Of a stretch of DNA of 13,715 bases, positions 1-5,730 are shown one piece after another. Made by a program: the position numbers and the translations under genes. The stretch lies in the NCBI GenBank assembly GCA_002393095.1, contig DGII01000013.1, positions 1-13,715 of the forward strand, read 5' to 3'. Below the pieces are notes generated by a model. It did no database searches and was not told the DNA's origin. It worked only from the letters and a program-made list of their open reading frames with translations. Every line of letters begins with the position of its first letter. The stretch's first letter is position 1. Origin of the DNA: Lachnospiraceae bacterium UBA3826. GTDB lineage: Bacteria > Bacillota > Clostridia > Lachnospirales > Lachnospiraceae.

Positions 1-524
1 CCGCACATATAGACCATGATCGTCACGATATCCCTGCCGTCACCCTTTATGACAGTGCGCTTATCCATTGCTCCGCTTGCAACCGATGTATTAAGCATTC
101 CCGTATTGGGCTTACCGCTCCATGCTGCGGACTGCCCTCCGGTATATGCGCTGCTTCCGCCGCCGAGTAATGCCCCTATGAGTGAACTGCCTCCACCATA
201 TGACTGATTCTGTGACGACTGTGTATTCTGTGCCGCCTGTGGATTCTGTCCGTAATCCGCTTCTTCGTAGGTTTGCTCAGCGCCGCCTCCAAGGAATGTC
301 GATATTCCCCCGCCACCGCCAAGCAGGAGAACGGCAGCGATTATTATGAACATGAGCGGACTTCTTCTGCCTCCTCTTGTTACATTGCCGCCTGCGGAAT
401 CATAAGAGCCTCCCGGTACATTACCGCTTCCTACTGGTCCCGTACCCAGTCCGCCTCCTCTTTTATGTACTCCGCTTCCGCCTGCGGTGATATTCTTCTT
501 TCTTCCTATCGGTCTGTCTGCCAT
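1..524 (-). CDS. Clostripain-family (C11) protease, N-terminal part only
   Basis: The first 174 residues are visible; the gene runs off the left edge. The start is ATG at 524-522, with AAGGAGAG a few bases upstream. Residues 1-55 are basic and glycine-rich (MADRPIGRKKN, then GGSGVHKRGGGLGTGPVG). One hydrophobic helix follows at about 57-69. A low-complexity Gly/Ser/Gln/Asn stretch runs from about 70 to 140. The visible part ends in DIVTIMVYMC, which matches the opening beta strand of clostripain-like peptidases (typically MVYMCGTDLES). From family knowledge these are cysteine peptidases with a caspase-like fold that cut after Arg or Lys. The topology inferred is a short cytoplasmic tail, one membrane anchor, a flexible spacer and an external protease. 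The catalytic His and Cys lie beyond the window, so activity cannot be judged. It follows the barstar gene after 47 bp, probably in the same operon. Confidence 0.8.
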   Translation of the reverse strand, partial: MADRPIGRKKNITAGGSGVHKRGGGLGTGPVGSGNVPGGSYDSAGGNVTRGGRRSPLMFIIIAAVLLLGGGGGISTFLGGGAEQTYEEADYGQNPQAAQNTQSSQNQSYGGGSSLIGALLGGGSSAYTGGQSAAWSGKPNTGMLNTSVASGAMDKRTVIKGDGRDIVTIMVYMC

Positions 525-571
525 TTTTCTCTCCTTGATAATCTTATGGTATATATGATATATATAATCTG

Positions 572-847
572 TCAGTCTTCCAGTGTCACTTCAAGCTCCG
601 GACACTCTTTCTCTGTATCCTTAAGCATTCTCCTAAGCGTCCTAAAGTACTTACCCAGTATTGCCTCGGCATCGGAACAGCCCGTGAATGTTATATGCCA
701 GTTCCTTCCCACATCCGAAAGTACATCATGTAATGCATCCAGAGTTCCGCCGTAATACTCCGGAAGCGGCAATTCTTCTCTTAACACGTCGTGGAATTCA
801 TCCACCGAATATACATTACTTAGATCTATTTTAAAAGCATTATCCAT
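572..847 (-). CDS. Barstar-family ribonuclease inhibitor (immunity protein)
   Basis: A 91-residue acidic protein, the same size as barstar (about 90). Residues 28-41 read LPEYYGGTLDALHD, the family's most conserved segment. Asp37 and Asp41 correspond to barstar Asp35 and Asp39, which plug the barnase active site. Barstar Trp38 is replaced by His40. There is no signal peptide, so it should act in the cytoplasm by binding and blocking the ribonuclease encoded next to it. The gene begins 96 bp after the barnase-like gene and precedes the clostripain-type gene by 47 bp. The start ATG (847-845) has only a weak ribosome binding site (GGATGG), and an in-frame TAG just upstream excludes a longer form. 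Family assignment is firm; pairing with the neighbouring barnase is inferred from adjacency and the conserved contact residues. Confidence 0.92.
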   Translation of the reverse strand: MDNAFKIDLSNVYSVDEFHDVLREELPLPEYYGGTLDALHDVLSDVGRNWHITFTGCSDAEAILGKYFRTLRRMLKDTEKECPELEVTLED

Positions 848-943
848 CTTAATCTACCATCCAAAACCCAAATCGCTGTGTACCGTTTGCTCCTTAAAAG
901 AGCTGTCATATTATCTGATCGCAGGCACTCCCGCCATTGTCTT

Positions 944-1609
944 CTACGGGTCGCCGTAGAGCAGCGTAAATGAAGCATAATGATCGGAGGTATAGTATAT
1001 CAGTCCGTCATTGGAGTATATCAGACGCTTTGCGCCACGCTTGCTCTTGCCAAGAGTATCGATATCGCATTCATGATACTCCCGCCCCGGTGCTGTGGGT
1101 AAGAGTCCCTCGTAATTCCCGAAGTAATCGCCGCCTATGCACATCCCCGGCGCATAGGGTTCAAGAGAACCACCTTCCCAGCCAAGTTTACCGGCTTCCT
1201 TCTTGGTAATGAAGTTAGACGGCAGATGCCCGTATGCGTTAATATAGGCAGCCACATCCAATGCTGCTGTATATTTCCCATCCTCAGCCAACTCATCCGT
1301 ATGAGCGGTATCCTCTTCCGATTCCTTATGCTTAGTCGTCTCTTCATCTGCATCGGGTTCGGATTCTGCCTGTTTTGATGTGTAAGTATTAGCTTCGGCA
1401 GGCTCTTCTACCGTGGTATTGGCTTTGGCAGGCTCTTCTACCGTGGTATTAGCCTCAATAGTCTCCGGCACCATTGGCTCTACCAGACTTACGGGCTCAG
1501 AATAGGCAGGCTTAGGTTTCCCACAGCCTGCCGCCAGTATACAGATACCTGCGAGCAATATACATATGCTTTTTCTTAATCCGTATTTGATATTCATATT
1601 TGTGTTCAT
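944..1609 (-). CDS. Barnase-family ribonuclease with lipoprotein signal and long linker
   Basis: A 221-residue protein. Residues 12-29 form a lipoprotein signal peptide ending in the lipobox LAAGC, with Cys29 as the lipidation site. Residues 30-112 are an acidic, low-complexity linker containing ten-residue repeats (ANTTVEEPAK and variants). Residues 113-221 align end to end with barnase. Lys136, Glu180, Arg191, Arg195 and His210 match barnase Lys27, Glu73, Arg83, Arg87 and His102, so the RNA-cleaving site looks complete. The start ATG at 1609 is preferred: it lies 7 bp after the stop of the zinc-ribbon gene, suggesting translational coupling, and it places the signal peptide at the N-terminus. 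A longer frame from a TTG at 1672 would overlap that gene and bury the signal. Cys157 and Cys181 match barnase Ser50 and Ala74 on neighbouring strands and could form a disulfide (inference). The role could be a surface RNase or a contact toxin. Confidence 0.9.
   Translation of the reverse strand: MNTNMNIKYGLRKSICILLAGICILAAGCGKPKPAYSEPVSLVEPMVPETIEANTTVEEPAKANTTVEEPAEANTYTSKQAESEPDADEETTKHKESEEDTAHTDELAEDGKYTAALDVAAYINAYGHLPSNFITKKEAGKLGWEGGSLEPYAPGMCIGGDYFGNYEGLLPTAPGREYHECDIDTLGKSKRGAKRLIYSNDGLIYYTSDHYASFTLLYGDP
1391..1450 (-). repeat. 30-bp tandem repeat (2 copies) in the barnase linker
   Basis: Two abutting 30-bp units (1391-1420 and 1421-1450) differ at only two positions, and a decayed partial third copy follows. 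They encode ten-residue repeats of the type ANTTVEEPA(K/E) in the linker between the lipid anchor and the ribonuclease domain. Because the unit is a multiple of three, copy-number change would alter linker length without breaking the frame. Confidence 0.85.
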
Positions 1610-1616
1610 ACCTGCG

Positions 1617-2915
1617 CTATGAATTCTGTGCCTTCTCTTTGCGTTCCGTCTTGGTATACAGGAATCTGTCAACAGGCGCTCTCAGCTTAACAGACGCCTC
1701 CACCACATATCTCTTGGCCTGCTGTTGTATAGATATATTCTTCATGGCTCCCTTAAGGATACCGCCTCTTATGAATCCTACAATAAGCGCCACCACAAGA
1801 CACGCTGCGGCAGCCTTGCCCGATATTCCTCCGTTACGTCCGAAGAAGAATACAAGTGCGAAGAGAATGATGAATGTAACAACCGTTCCCAAAGCTACCT
1901 GAAGCCAATACTTGCCCTTGTCGACCGGTAATTCACCCACCAGTCTTCCCGACTGGCCGTTAACCGCGAACTGATATGTCTTGCCCTCGAACTGTCCTGA
2001 CATCATCCATACCGGAAGCATTGCATACTCGGACTTACCCCGACTTAAGCTTATGCTCTCAGCCTTCTGACTCACACCCTCGTAGCCCTTAACTTCATCA
2101 CGCATCTTACTTCTGAAGGTATTCTGGACTCTCTCATTGGCTCTGGGCTCTGAGTCTTTACTTGTCACATCATATTTATCAGCTAAATATCCGCTAAAGT
2201 AAGCGGCATCATAGGCCACAGCCTTAGACATATCATATGGTTCAAGGGAATCCATGGTAGCATCATCCATCTGCGTAGCCGCATCTACCGGTATCCTGTC
2301 AAAGTCCATCTCACCGCTTCTCTTAAGGCTGTAGTAATCCTTCTTCACATAATCCGCCTTGGCATCCGACCACTTTTTCTCCTTATAGCCCTCGAAATTC
2401 ACAAATCCTTCCGCATGACAGCTAAAAAGCCAGAAAGGAACATACAGTCCTGTTATATTATCTATTCTTCTTCCGTCAGCGAAATTCGCCGGCAGAAGCT
2501 TCTTGCCCTTGATAAAATCCTTAAGCTTACTCTTGGCAGTCTCCTTATCCACAGCAAAGGGGATCACCACATCAGGCTTATATACACCCTCGAAGGACTG
2601 CTCAACTATAGCCTGATTACCGCAGTATGGACATTCCATCGCCGCCGTTAAGTCTGTAGCCACCATCTCCGCATTACATGAAGGACACTTATATCCCCTT
2701 ATCTTGCCATTCTCATCCGTAAGTGCGTTCTGAGTGGAATGTTCCCACGACAGAGACGATCCTGCACCGTTCTCCTTCTCTGCCTCCTCCGCAGCCTTGA
2801 CCTGCTCCATATCAAAGCTTGCACCGCAATACTCACAGGTCATCTCTCCCGTGCTGCCCGAAAAGCCAAGCTTGGCACCGCAACAAGGGCACTTAAAATT
2901 GGTTACATCACTCAT
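1617..2915 (-). CDS. Double zinc-ribbon (TFIIB-type) protein with two C-terminal membrane helices
   Basis: A 432-residue protein. Two zinc ribbons sit at the N-terminus: Cys9/Cys12 with Cys27/Cys30, and Cys77/Cys80 with Cys95/Cys98. A charged linker at about 36-70 separates them. A mixed, partly aromatic domain follows (about 100-335, with the segment GLYVPFWLFSCHAEGF). Two hydrophobic helices lie at about 337-358 and 366-387, before a basic tail. It resembles Firmicutes proteins annotated as TFIIB-type zinc-ribbon proteins. Their biochemical role is not known to me, and the membrane helices make a transcription-factor role unlikely. The start ATG at 2915 is chosen because AAGGGAG lies immediately upstream; the GTG at 2933 would put that site inside the gene. 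It starts 17 bp after the small cysteine protein gene and ends 7 bp before the barnase gene, so co-transcription is likely. Confidence 0.8.
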   Translation of the reverse strand: MSDVTNFKCPCCGAKLGFSGSTGEMTCEYCGASFDMEQVKAAEEAEKENGAGSSLSWEHSTQNALTDENGKIRGYKCPSCNAEMVATDLTAAMECPYCGNQAIVEQSFEGVYKPDVVIPFAVDKETAKSKLKDFIKGKKLLPANFADGRRIDNITGLYVPFWLFSCHAEGFVNFEGYKEKKWSDAKADYVKKDYYSLKRSGEMDFDRIPVDAATQMDDATMDSLEPYDMSKAVAYDAAYFSGYLADKYDVTSKDSEPRANERVQNTFRSKMRDEVKGYEGVSQKAESISLSRGKSEYAMLPVWMMSGQFEGKTYQFAVNGQSGRLVGELPVDKGKYWLQVALGTVVTFIILFALVFFFGRNGGISGKAAAACLVVALIVGFIRGGILKGAMKNISIQQQAKRYVVEASVKLRAPVDRFLYTKTERKEKAQNS

Positions 2916-2932
2916 CCCTAACTCTCCCTTCA

Positions 2933-3106
2933 CTAAATCTGGTGTTTTACCACAGCGTATTCATCACCATTTCTATAAAAAGGACACTCCTTACGTTCAC
3001 CCGATATGAATCTGTAATAATCATCCTCATCCATATCTACCGAACAATAGTATTCCTCGTCCTCTTCATCATATTCAATATATGCGCAGTCATCACATCC
3101 GGCCAT
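2933..3106 (-). CDS. Small four-cysteine acidic protein, DUF6472-like
   Basis: A 57-residue protein rich in Asp, Glu and Tyr. It has four cysteines (Cys4, Cys7, Cys21, Cys41) in a CxxC...C...CPFYR arrangement typical of a small metal-binding fold. The pattern, including FISGERKECPFYR near the C-terminus, resembles the Clostridia family DUF6472, named from memory. Function is unknown. The ATG at 3106 is chosen because it has a good ribosome binding site (AAGGTGG). The frame stays open upstream to a TTG at 3232, but that extension would translate the 9-bp repeat tract as a Ser/Asp/Thr/Ile repeat and lacks a binding site. The gene ends 17 bp before the zinc-ribbon gene. Cys-rich proteins in adjacent genes hint at metal-related roles, but this is speculation. 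Confidence 0.75.
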   Translation of the reverse strand: MAGCDDCAYIEYDEEDEEYYCSVDMDEDDYYRFISGERKECPFYRNGDEYAVVKHQI

Positions 3107-3124
3107 ATGCCACCTTGTCCCACC

Positions 3125-3196
3125 TATATCACTTGTATCATTTGTATCATCTGTATCACTTATACCACTTATATCACTTATACAGCTTATAGCACT
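3125..3196. repeat. 9-bp tandem repeat tract, about 8 imperfect copies
   Basis: Eight consecutive 9-bp units with plus-strand consensus TATATCACT (AGTGATATA on the minus strand). Each differs from consensus at zero to four positions, and a partial ninth copy follows. The tract fills most of the 132 bp between the GGDEF gene and the small cysteine protein gene, just upstream of the latter's ribosome binding site. There are no spacers, so it is not a CRISPR array. It could be a variable-length leader, a binding array, or simple slippage-generated sequence. Confidence 0.85.
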
Positions 3197-3238
3197 TATC
3201 ACGAAAGGACATGGTACTGTAAGTATCCGCAATACACT

Positions 3239-4384
3239 CTATATCTGTTCCTCTACAGGAGATTCATAGCCATACTTAACGGCTGTCATCACCTTTTCGA
3301 ATGAATCCAGAAGGTCGTTGACCTCGAATTCCTTGATGTTGAAATTATTGGTACCTATCGATACCGACAGCTTATAGGGCTTACCCGCCGTCCTGTTATA
3401 TGCATCTATGGCATTAAGGATCGCAAATTTGCAATTCGACAGCGCTTCCTCCGATAAAGAATCTAACAGTATGAAGAATCTGTCTGCCGTTATCCTCATA
3501 ACTGCTCCCGATGACCTTACGATATCCGTCAGAATATCCGCAAAGGTCTTAAGGAGCGCATCACCCTCGGCATGTCCGTATTTATCATTGATCTTCTTGA
3601 ATTCATTGATATCTAACATCATTCCGGAGAAATCTCCCGAATGATTCTTACGCAATGAAGACTTAACATTCTCAAAATAATATCGGTTATACAACCCTGT
3701 CAGTCTGTCTAACACAATACCTTCGCTCTTAAGTCCGATGACCAGACCGCATACGGATATGCCCACACACGGCCATATAAGAGAGACCCCGTAGCTGAGC
3801 CCCTGCACCAGAGAGCCGATTGCGATAGGCACTATGAACAGCCACATCGGTATATACTTACGCGCTCTTCCGTGCCTTCTGGCCTTGATGAAGATTATGA
3901 CACCGTCAAAAAGGAGCGCAACCTCCATTGCCAGATATATCCAGAAGAAGAAGTGTCTGCTGTATACATTATCATCACTCACATCGAAAACTATGGGAAC
4001 AAAAAGATTGACAAGCAAAAGTACTGCTTCCATGGCACACAGAATATATATAAGATTAATATGAAGCTTGGATATTCGTTCATTAATGTACTTATACACA
4101 ATTGTGACAAAGCAGGGACCTATAATGATATTAAGCAGGTATAGCAGGGAATTACCTGCATAGACAATAAAATAATTGCCCCATCCTTCTCTTCCGTCCG
4201 CATAGAATACAAGCGGGTCCATTATACACCCCAAAAGAACCGTGATTATCATAACCTGAAGGATTATACTTGTCAGGCGTCTGGTATGTATCTTCCACCC
4301 TCTGCAGATAAGCAGCATCAACATCATAAGTCCGCCTATCAGATTAGTCATATATATTGCTGTTAAATTGATAGATTCATTCAT
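3239..4384 (-). CDS. Membrane GGDEF-domain protein with degenerate active site
   Basis: A 381-residue protein. The N-terminal 220 residues hold about six or seven hydrophobic helices (about 10-27, 39-55, 72-97, 109-133, 145-166, 180-196, 203-217). A GGDEF domain follows at about 222-372, with DRLTGLYNRYYF (226-237) and the metal-binding segment MLDINEFKKINDKYGHAEGD (256-275) intact. The signature, normally RxGGDEF, reads RITADRF (297-303): both glycines and the glutamate are changed and only the Asp is kept. The RxxD inhibitory site upstream is RSSG. Diguanylate cyclase activity is therefore doubtful; it may bind GTP or act as a receptor or allosteric partner (inference). The ATG at 4384 has GGAGG five bases upstream, so the ATG at 4408 is rejected. 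Expression may start from a promoter near 4550. Confidence 0.85.
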   Translation of the reverse strand: MNESINLTAIYMTNLIGGLMMLMLLICRGWKIHTRRLTSIILQVMIITVLLGCIMDPLVFYADGREGWGNYFIVYAGNSLLYLLNIIIGPCFVTIVYKYINERISKLHINLIYILCAMEAVLLLVNLFVPIVFDVSDDNVYSRHFFFWIYLAMEVALLFDGVIIFIKARRHGRARKYIPMWLFIVPIAIGSLVQGLSYGVSLIWPCVGISVCGLVIGLKSEGIVLDRLTGLYNRYYFENVKSSLRKNHSGDFSGMMLDINEFKKINDKYGHAEGDALLKTFADILTDIVRSSGAVMRITADRFFILLDSLSEEALSNCKFAILNAIDAYNRTAGKPYKLSVSIGTNNFNIKEFEVNDLLDSFEKVMTAVKYGYESPVEEQI

Positions 4385-4408
4385 ATAAATCCTCCACGTC
4401 AAGTGCAT

Positions 4409-4617
4409 TGTGCAAGGTGGCGAGCCAAATATCAGATTCGACAGACAACATCTTCACTCCGTATCCCCGTAATATCCGTGAATTCCTGCATTGTATCCGA
4501 TGCCGGAGCAATGACTAAATATATCAGTTTACTCCATAATAGTTAATTATATAGCATAATCCGTACAATATCCAGCAAAAGATAGGATTCTGCCTCCCCA
4601 AAATCCGCCTTTTTTGC
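4409..4617 (-). other. Intergenic region upstream of the GGDEF gene
   Basis: A 209 bp gap between two co-oriented genes. No convincing ORF or RNA gene was found. It contains one candidate extended -10 promoter near 4546-4556. Imperfect complementary segments near 4570-4617 lack a run of T residues, so a terminator for the upstream membrane protein gene is not supported. Confidence 0.5.
4546..4556 (-). promoter_or_regulatory. Candidate extended -10 promoter for the GGDEF gene
   Basis: On the minus strand TGC is followed by TATATAAT, an extended -10 element. The -35 region at a 17 bp spacing (TGGATA) is poor. It would give a leader of about 150 bases ahead of the GGDEF gene. It may also serve the genes downstream to the left edge, since no terminator is visible between them. 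Confidence 0.35.
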
Positions 4618-5562
4618 TCAGTCATAATACTCACCGTCATCATAGTAATCATCATCTGAATATGAATATGACTCCGGCTCCTCGTATTCATCATAGCCGT
4701 CATTCTCATCATCCCAGCCCGCATCATCCGTTCGATGCGTATCAGCACCCCGACGGTCATCAATTGCCGCCCTGCCCCTCTTCATATCCGCTTCCCTGAT
4801 AAATATCTTAATAAATCTCGTATGATATATGATAAATATCGCCACCACAAGGAATATGTGCGCAAAAAATGTACTGACAAGAACTCCGTTACTCTTAAGC
4901 AGGTACTTGACACTAAAGCCGTACAGACACATGATGGCGGTATTGGCAAGTCCCAGAAGCAAAAGCGGTATATTATGCGCCGCGTTCTTAATCGATATGA
5001 TAAAGTCCTTGAAGGATGAATCAAAATAAGCATATCTACCCACCATAAGACCCAGAAAATAGATTATGAAGCCGTCATAATTATTATTCTCATATATGAA
5101 CTTGATATACATGAATATCAGTATTATATAGAGCATTCCGATAAGTCTGACCGAGCCCTTTTCCTCGGTTGACACATTCTTAAGCGGAACATATACCCTG
5201 TCAAAAGCCGAATTGATGACGCACGAAAGAATGATCATGACAAGCAGCAGCATGTCCGAATGATCTGTCCAGAACTCATGAAATGCTCCTTCGGTTACAA
5301 ATCTCTCGATCAGATAGTATGCCGACAAAAAGGACAATATCGAGGTGGCTGAGAATATCATCTCATAATACCTCTCGGTAAGATTATATGCCCGTCTGAC
5401 AAATGCCCTCTGTCTTAATATACGTGTCCTGCCCCGCGCACTGCTTTTGGCCGATAACAGGATCAAAAGCACCGATACTATGGTACACACCAGAGCAAGT
5501 CCGAGGAATATAAGCATCTTCGATGCAACAAGATAATGATTAAGATAATCCGATAATGTCAT
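4618..5562 (-). CDS. Unknown seven-helix membrane protein with acidic, Tyr-rich tail
   Basis: Not recognised. A 314-residue protein with hydrophobic helices at about 15-37, 68-88, 103-120, 138-157, 165-180, 198-218 and 228-247. A basic segment follows (about 249-271, including KRGRAAIDDRRG), then a strikingly acidic tail (272-314) rich in Asp, Glu and Tyr and ending DDDYYDDGEYYD. A basic loop between helices 1 and 2 (RGRTRILRQRAFVRRAY, about 43-59) suggests, by the positive-inside rule, that this loop is cytoplasmic. The tail, after an odd number of helices, would then lie on the same side as that loop. The ATG at 5562 has AAGG about nine bases upstream. It is transcribed divergently from hemZ and has its own promoter. 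The tail could bind metal ions or a basic partner, but nothing in the sequence fixes a function. Confidence 0.75.
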   Translation of the reverse strand: MTLSDYLNHYLVASKMLIFLGLALVCTIVSVLLILLSAKSSARGRTRILRQRAFVRRAYNLTERYYEMIFSATSILSFLSAYYLIERFVTEGAFHEFWTDHSDMLLLVMIILSCVINSAFDRVYVPLKNVSTEEKGSVRLIGMLYIILIFMYIKFIYENNNYDGFIIYFLGLMVGRYAYFDSSFKDFIISIKNAAHNIPLLLLGLANTAIMCLYGFSVKYLLKSNGVLVSTFFAHIFLVVAIFIIYHTRFIKIFIREADMKRGRAAIDDRRGADTHRTDDAGWDDENDGYDEYEEPESYSYSDDDYYDDGEYYD

Positions 5563-5593
5563 TTATCTACCTTCTTTTATAATACTTAGCTGT

Positions 5594-5603
5594 CACCGGA
5601 CGG
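5594..5603. repeat. 10-bp direct repeat, left copy (right copy 5633-5642)
   Basis: CACCGGACGG occurs here and again at 5633-5642, offset by 39 bp, which is close to four helical turns. The right copy lies in the imperfect palindrome at the promoter. Two same-orientation copies in a short divergent region fit a regulator binding site, but the regulator is unknown. Confidence 0.5.
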
Positions 5604-5624
5604 ACAATAGCAATACGTAAGATT

Positions 5625-5645
5625 AAACCATCCACCGGACGGTTT
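5625..5645. promoter_or_regulatory. Imperfect palindrome, candidate operator or leader hairpin
   Basis: AAACC and GGTTT, then TCC and GGA, form inverted arms around an ACC centre with one A/C mismatch (21 bp in total). It covers the predicted transcription start of the leftward membrane protein gene and abuts its -10 element. That position suits a repressor site; a hairpin at the start of that leader is the alternative. Confidence 0.4.
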
Positions 5646-5674
5646 ATTATATCACAAATACATCGTTATGGCAG
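5646..5674 (-). promoter_or_regulatory. Sigma-A promoter for the leftward membrane protein gene
   Basis: On the minus strand, CTGCCA (5674-5669) and TATAAT (5651-5646) are 17 bp apart, with a TGA extension directly before the -10 element. The start should fall near 5639, about 77 bases before the gene's ATG. Confidence 0.65.
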
Positions 5675-5680
5675 TAATTA

Positions 5681-5709
5681 ATGGCATAACATGGGTTTTG
5701 TGGTATACT
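5681..5709 (+). promoter_or_regulatory. Extended -10 promoter for hemZ
   Basis: TATACT at 5704-5709 is preceded by TGG (extended -10). ATGGCA at 5681-5686 serves as a moderate -35 with 17 bp spacing. The start would be near 5716, giving a very short leader before the ribosome binding site GGAGG at 5719-5723. Confidence 0.55.
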
Positions 5710-5730
5710 GTCTATCATGGAGGCAGCCAT

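Noticed and set aside
889..903. Small hairpin between barnase and barstar genes as a terminator
   Set aside because: The stem is only about six pairs with a wobble, and no T run follows.
944..1609. C-terminal toxin module of a polymorphic toxin
   Set aside because: The nuclease is a short stand-alone protein with its own lipoprotein signal; no delivery domains or repeats of the RHS or LXG type are present.
3125..3196. CRISPR array
   Set aside because: Units are 9 bp and directly abutting, with no spacers and no cas genes.
3107..3232. N-terminal extension of the small cysteine protein through the repeat tract
   Set aside because: It would need a TTG start without a ribosome binding site, whereas the ATG at 3106 has a good one. 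Kept only as an alternative.
4570..4617. Terminator after the unknown membrane protein gene
   Set aside because: Only short, interrupted complementary segments and no T tract in the right place.
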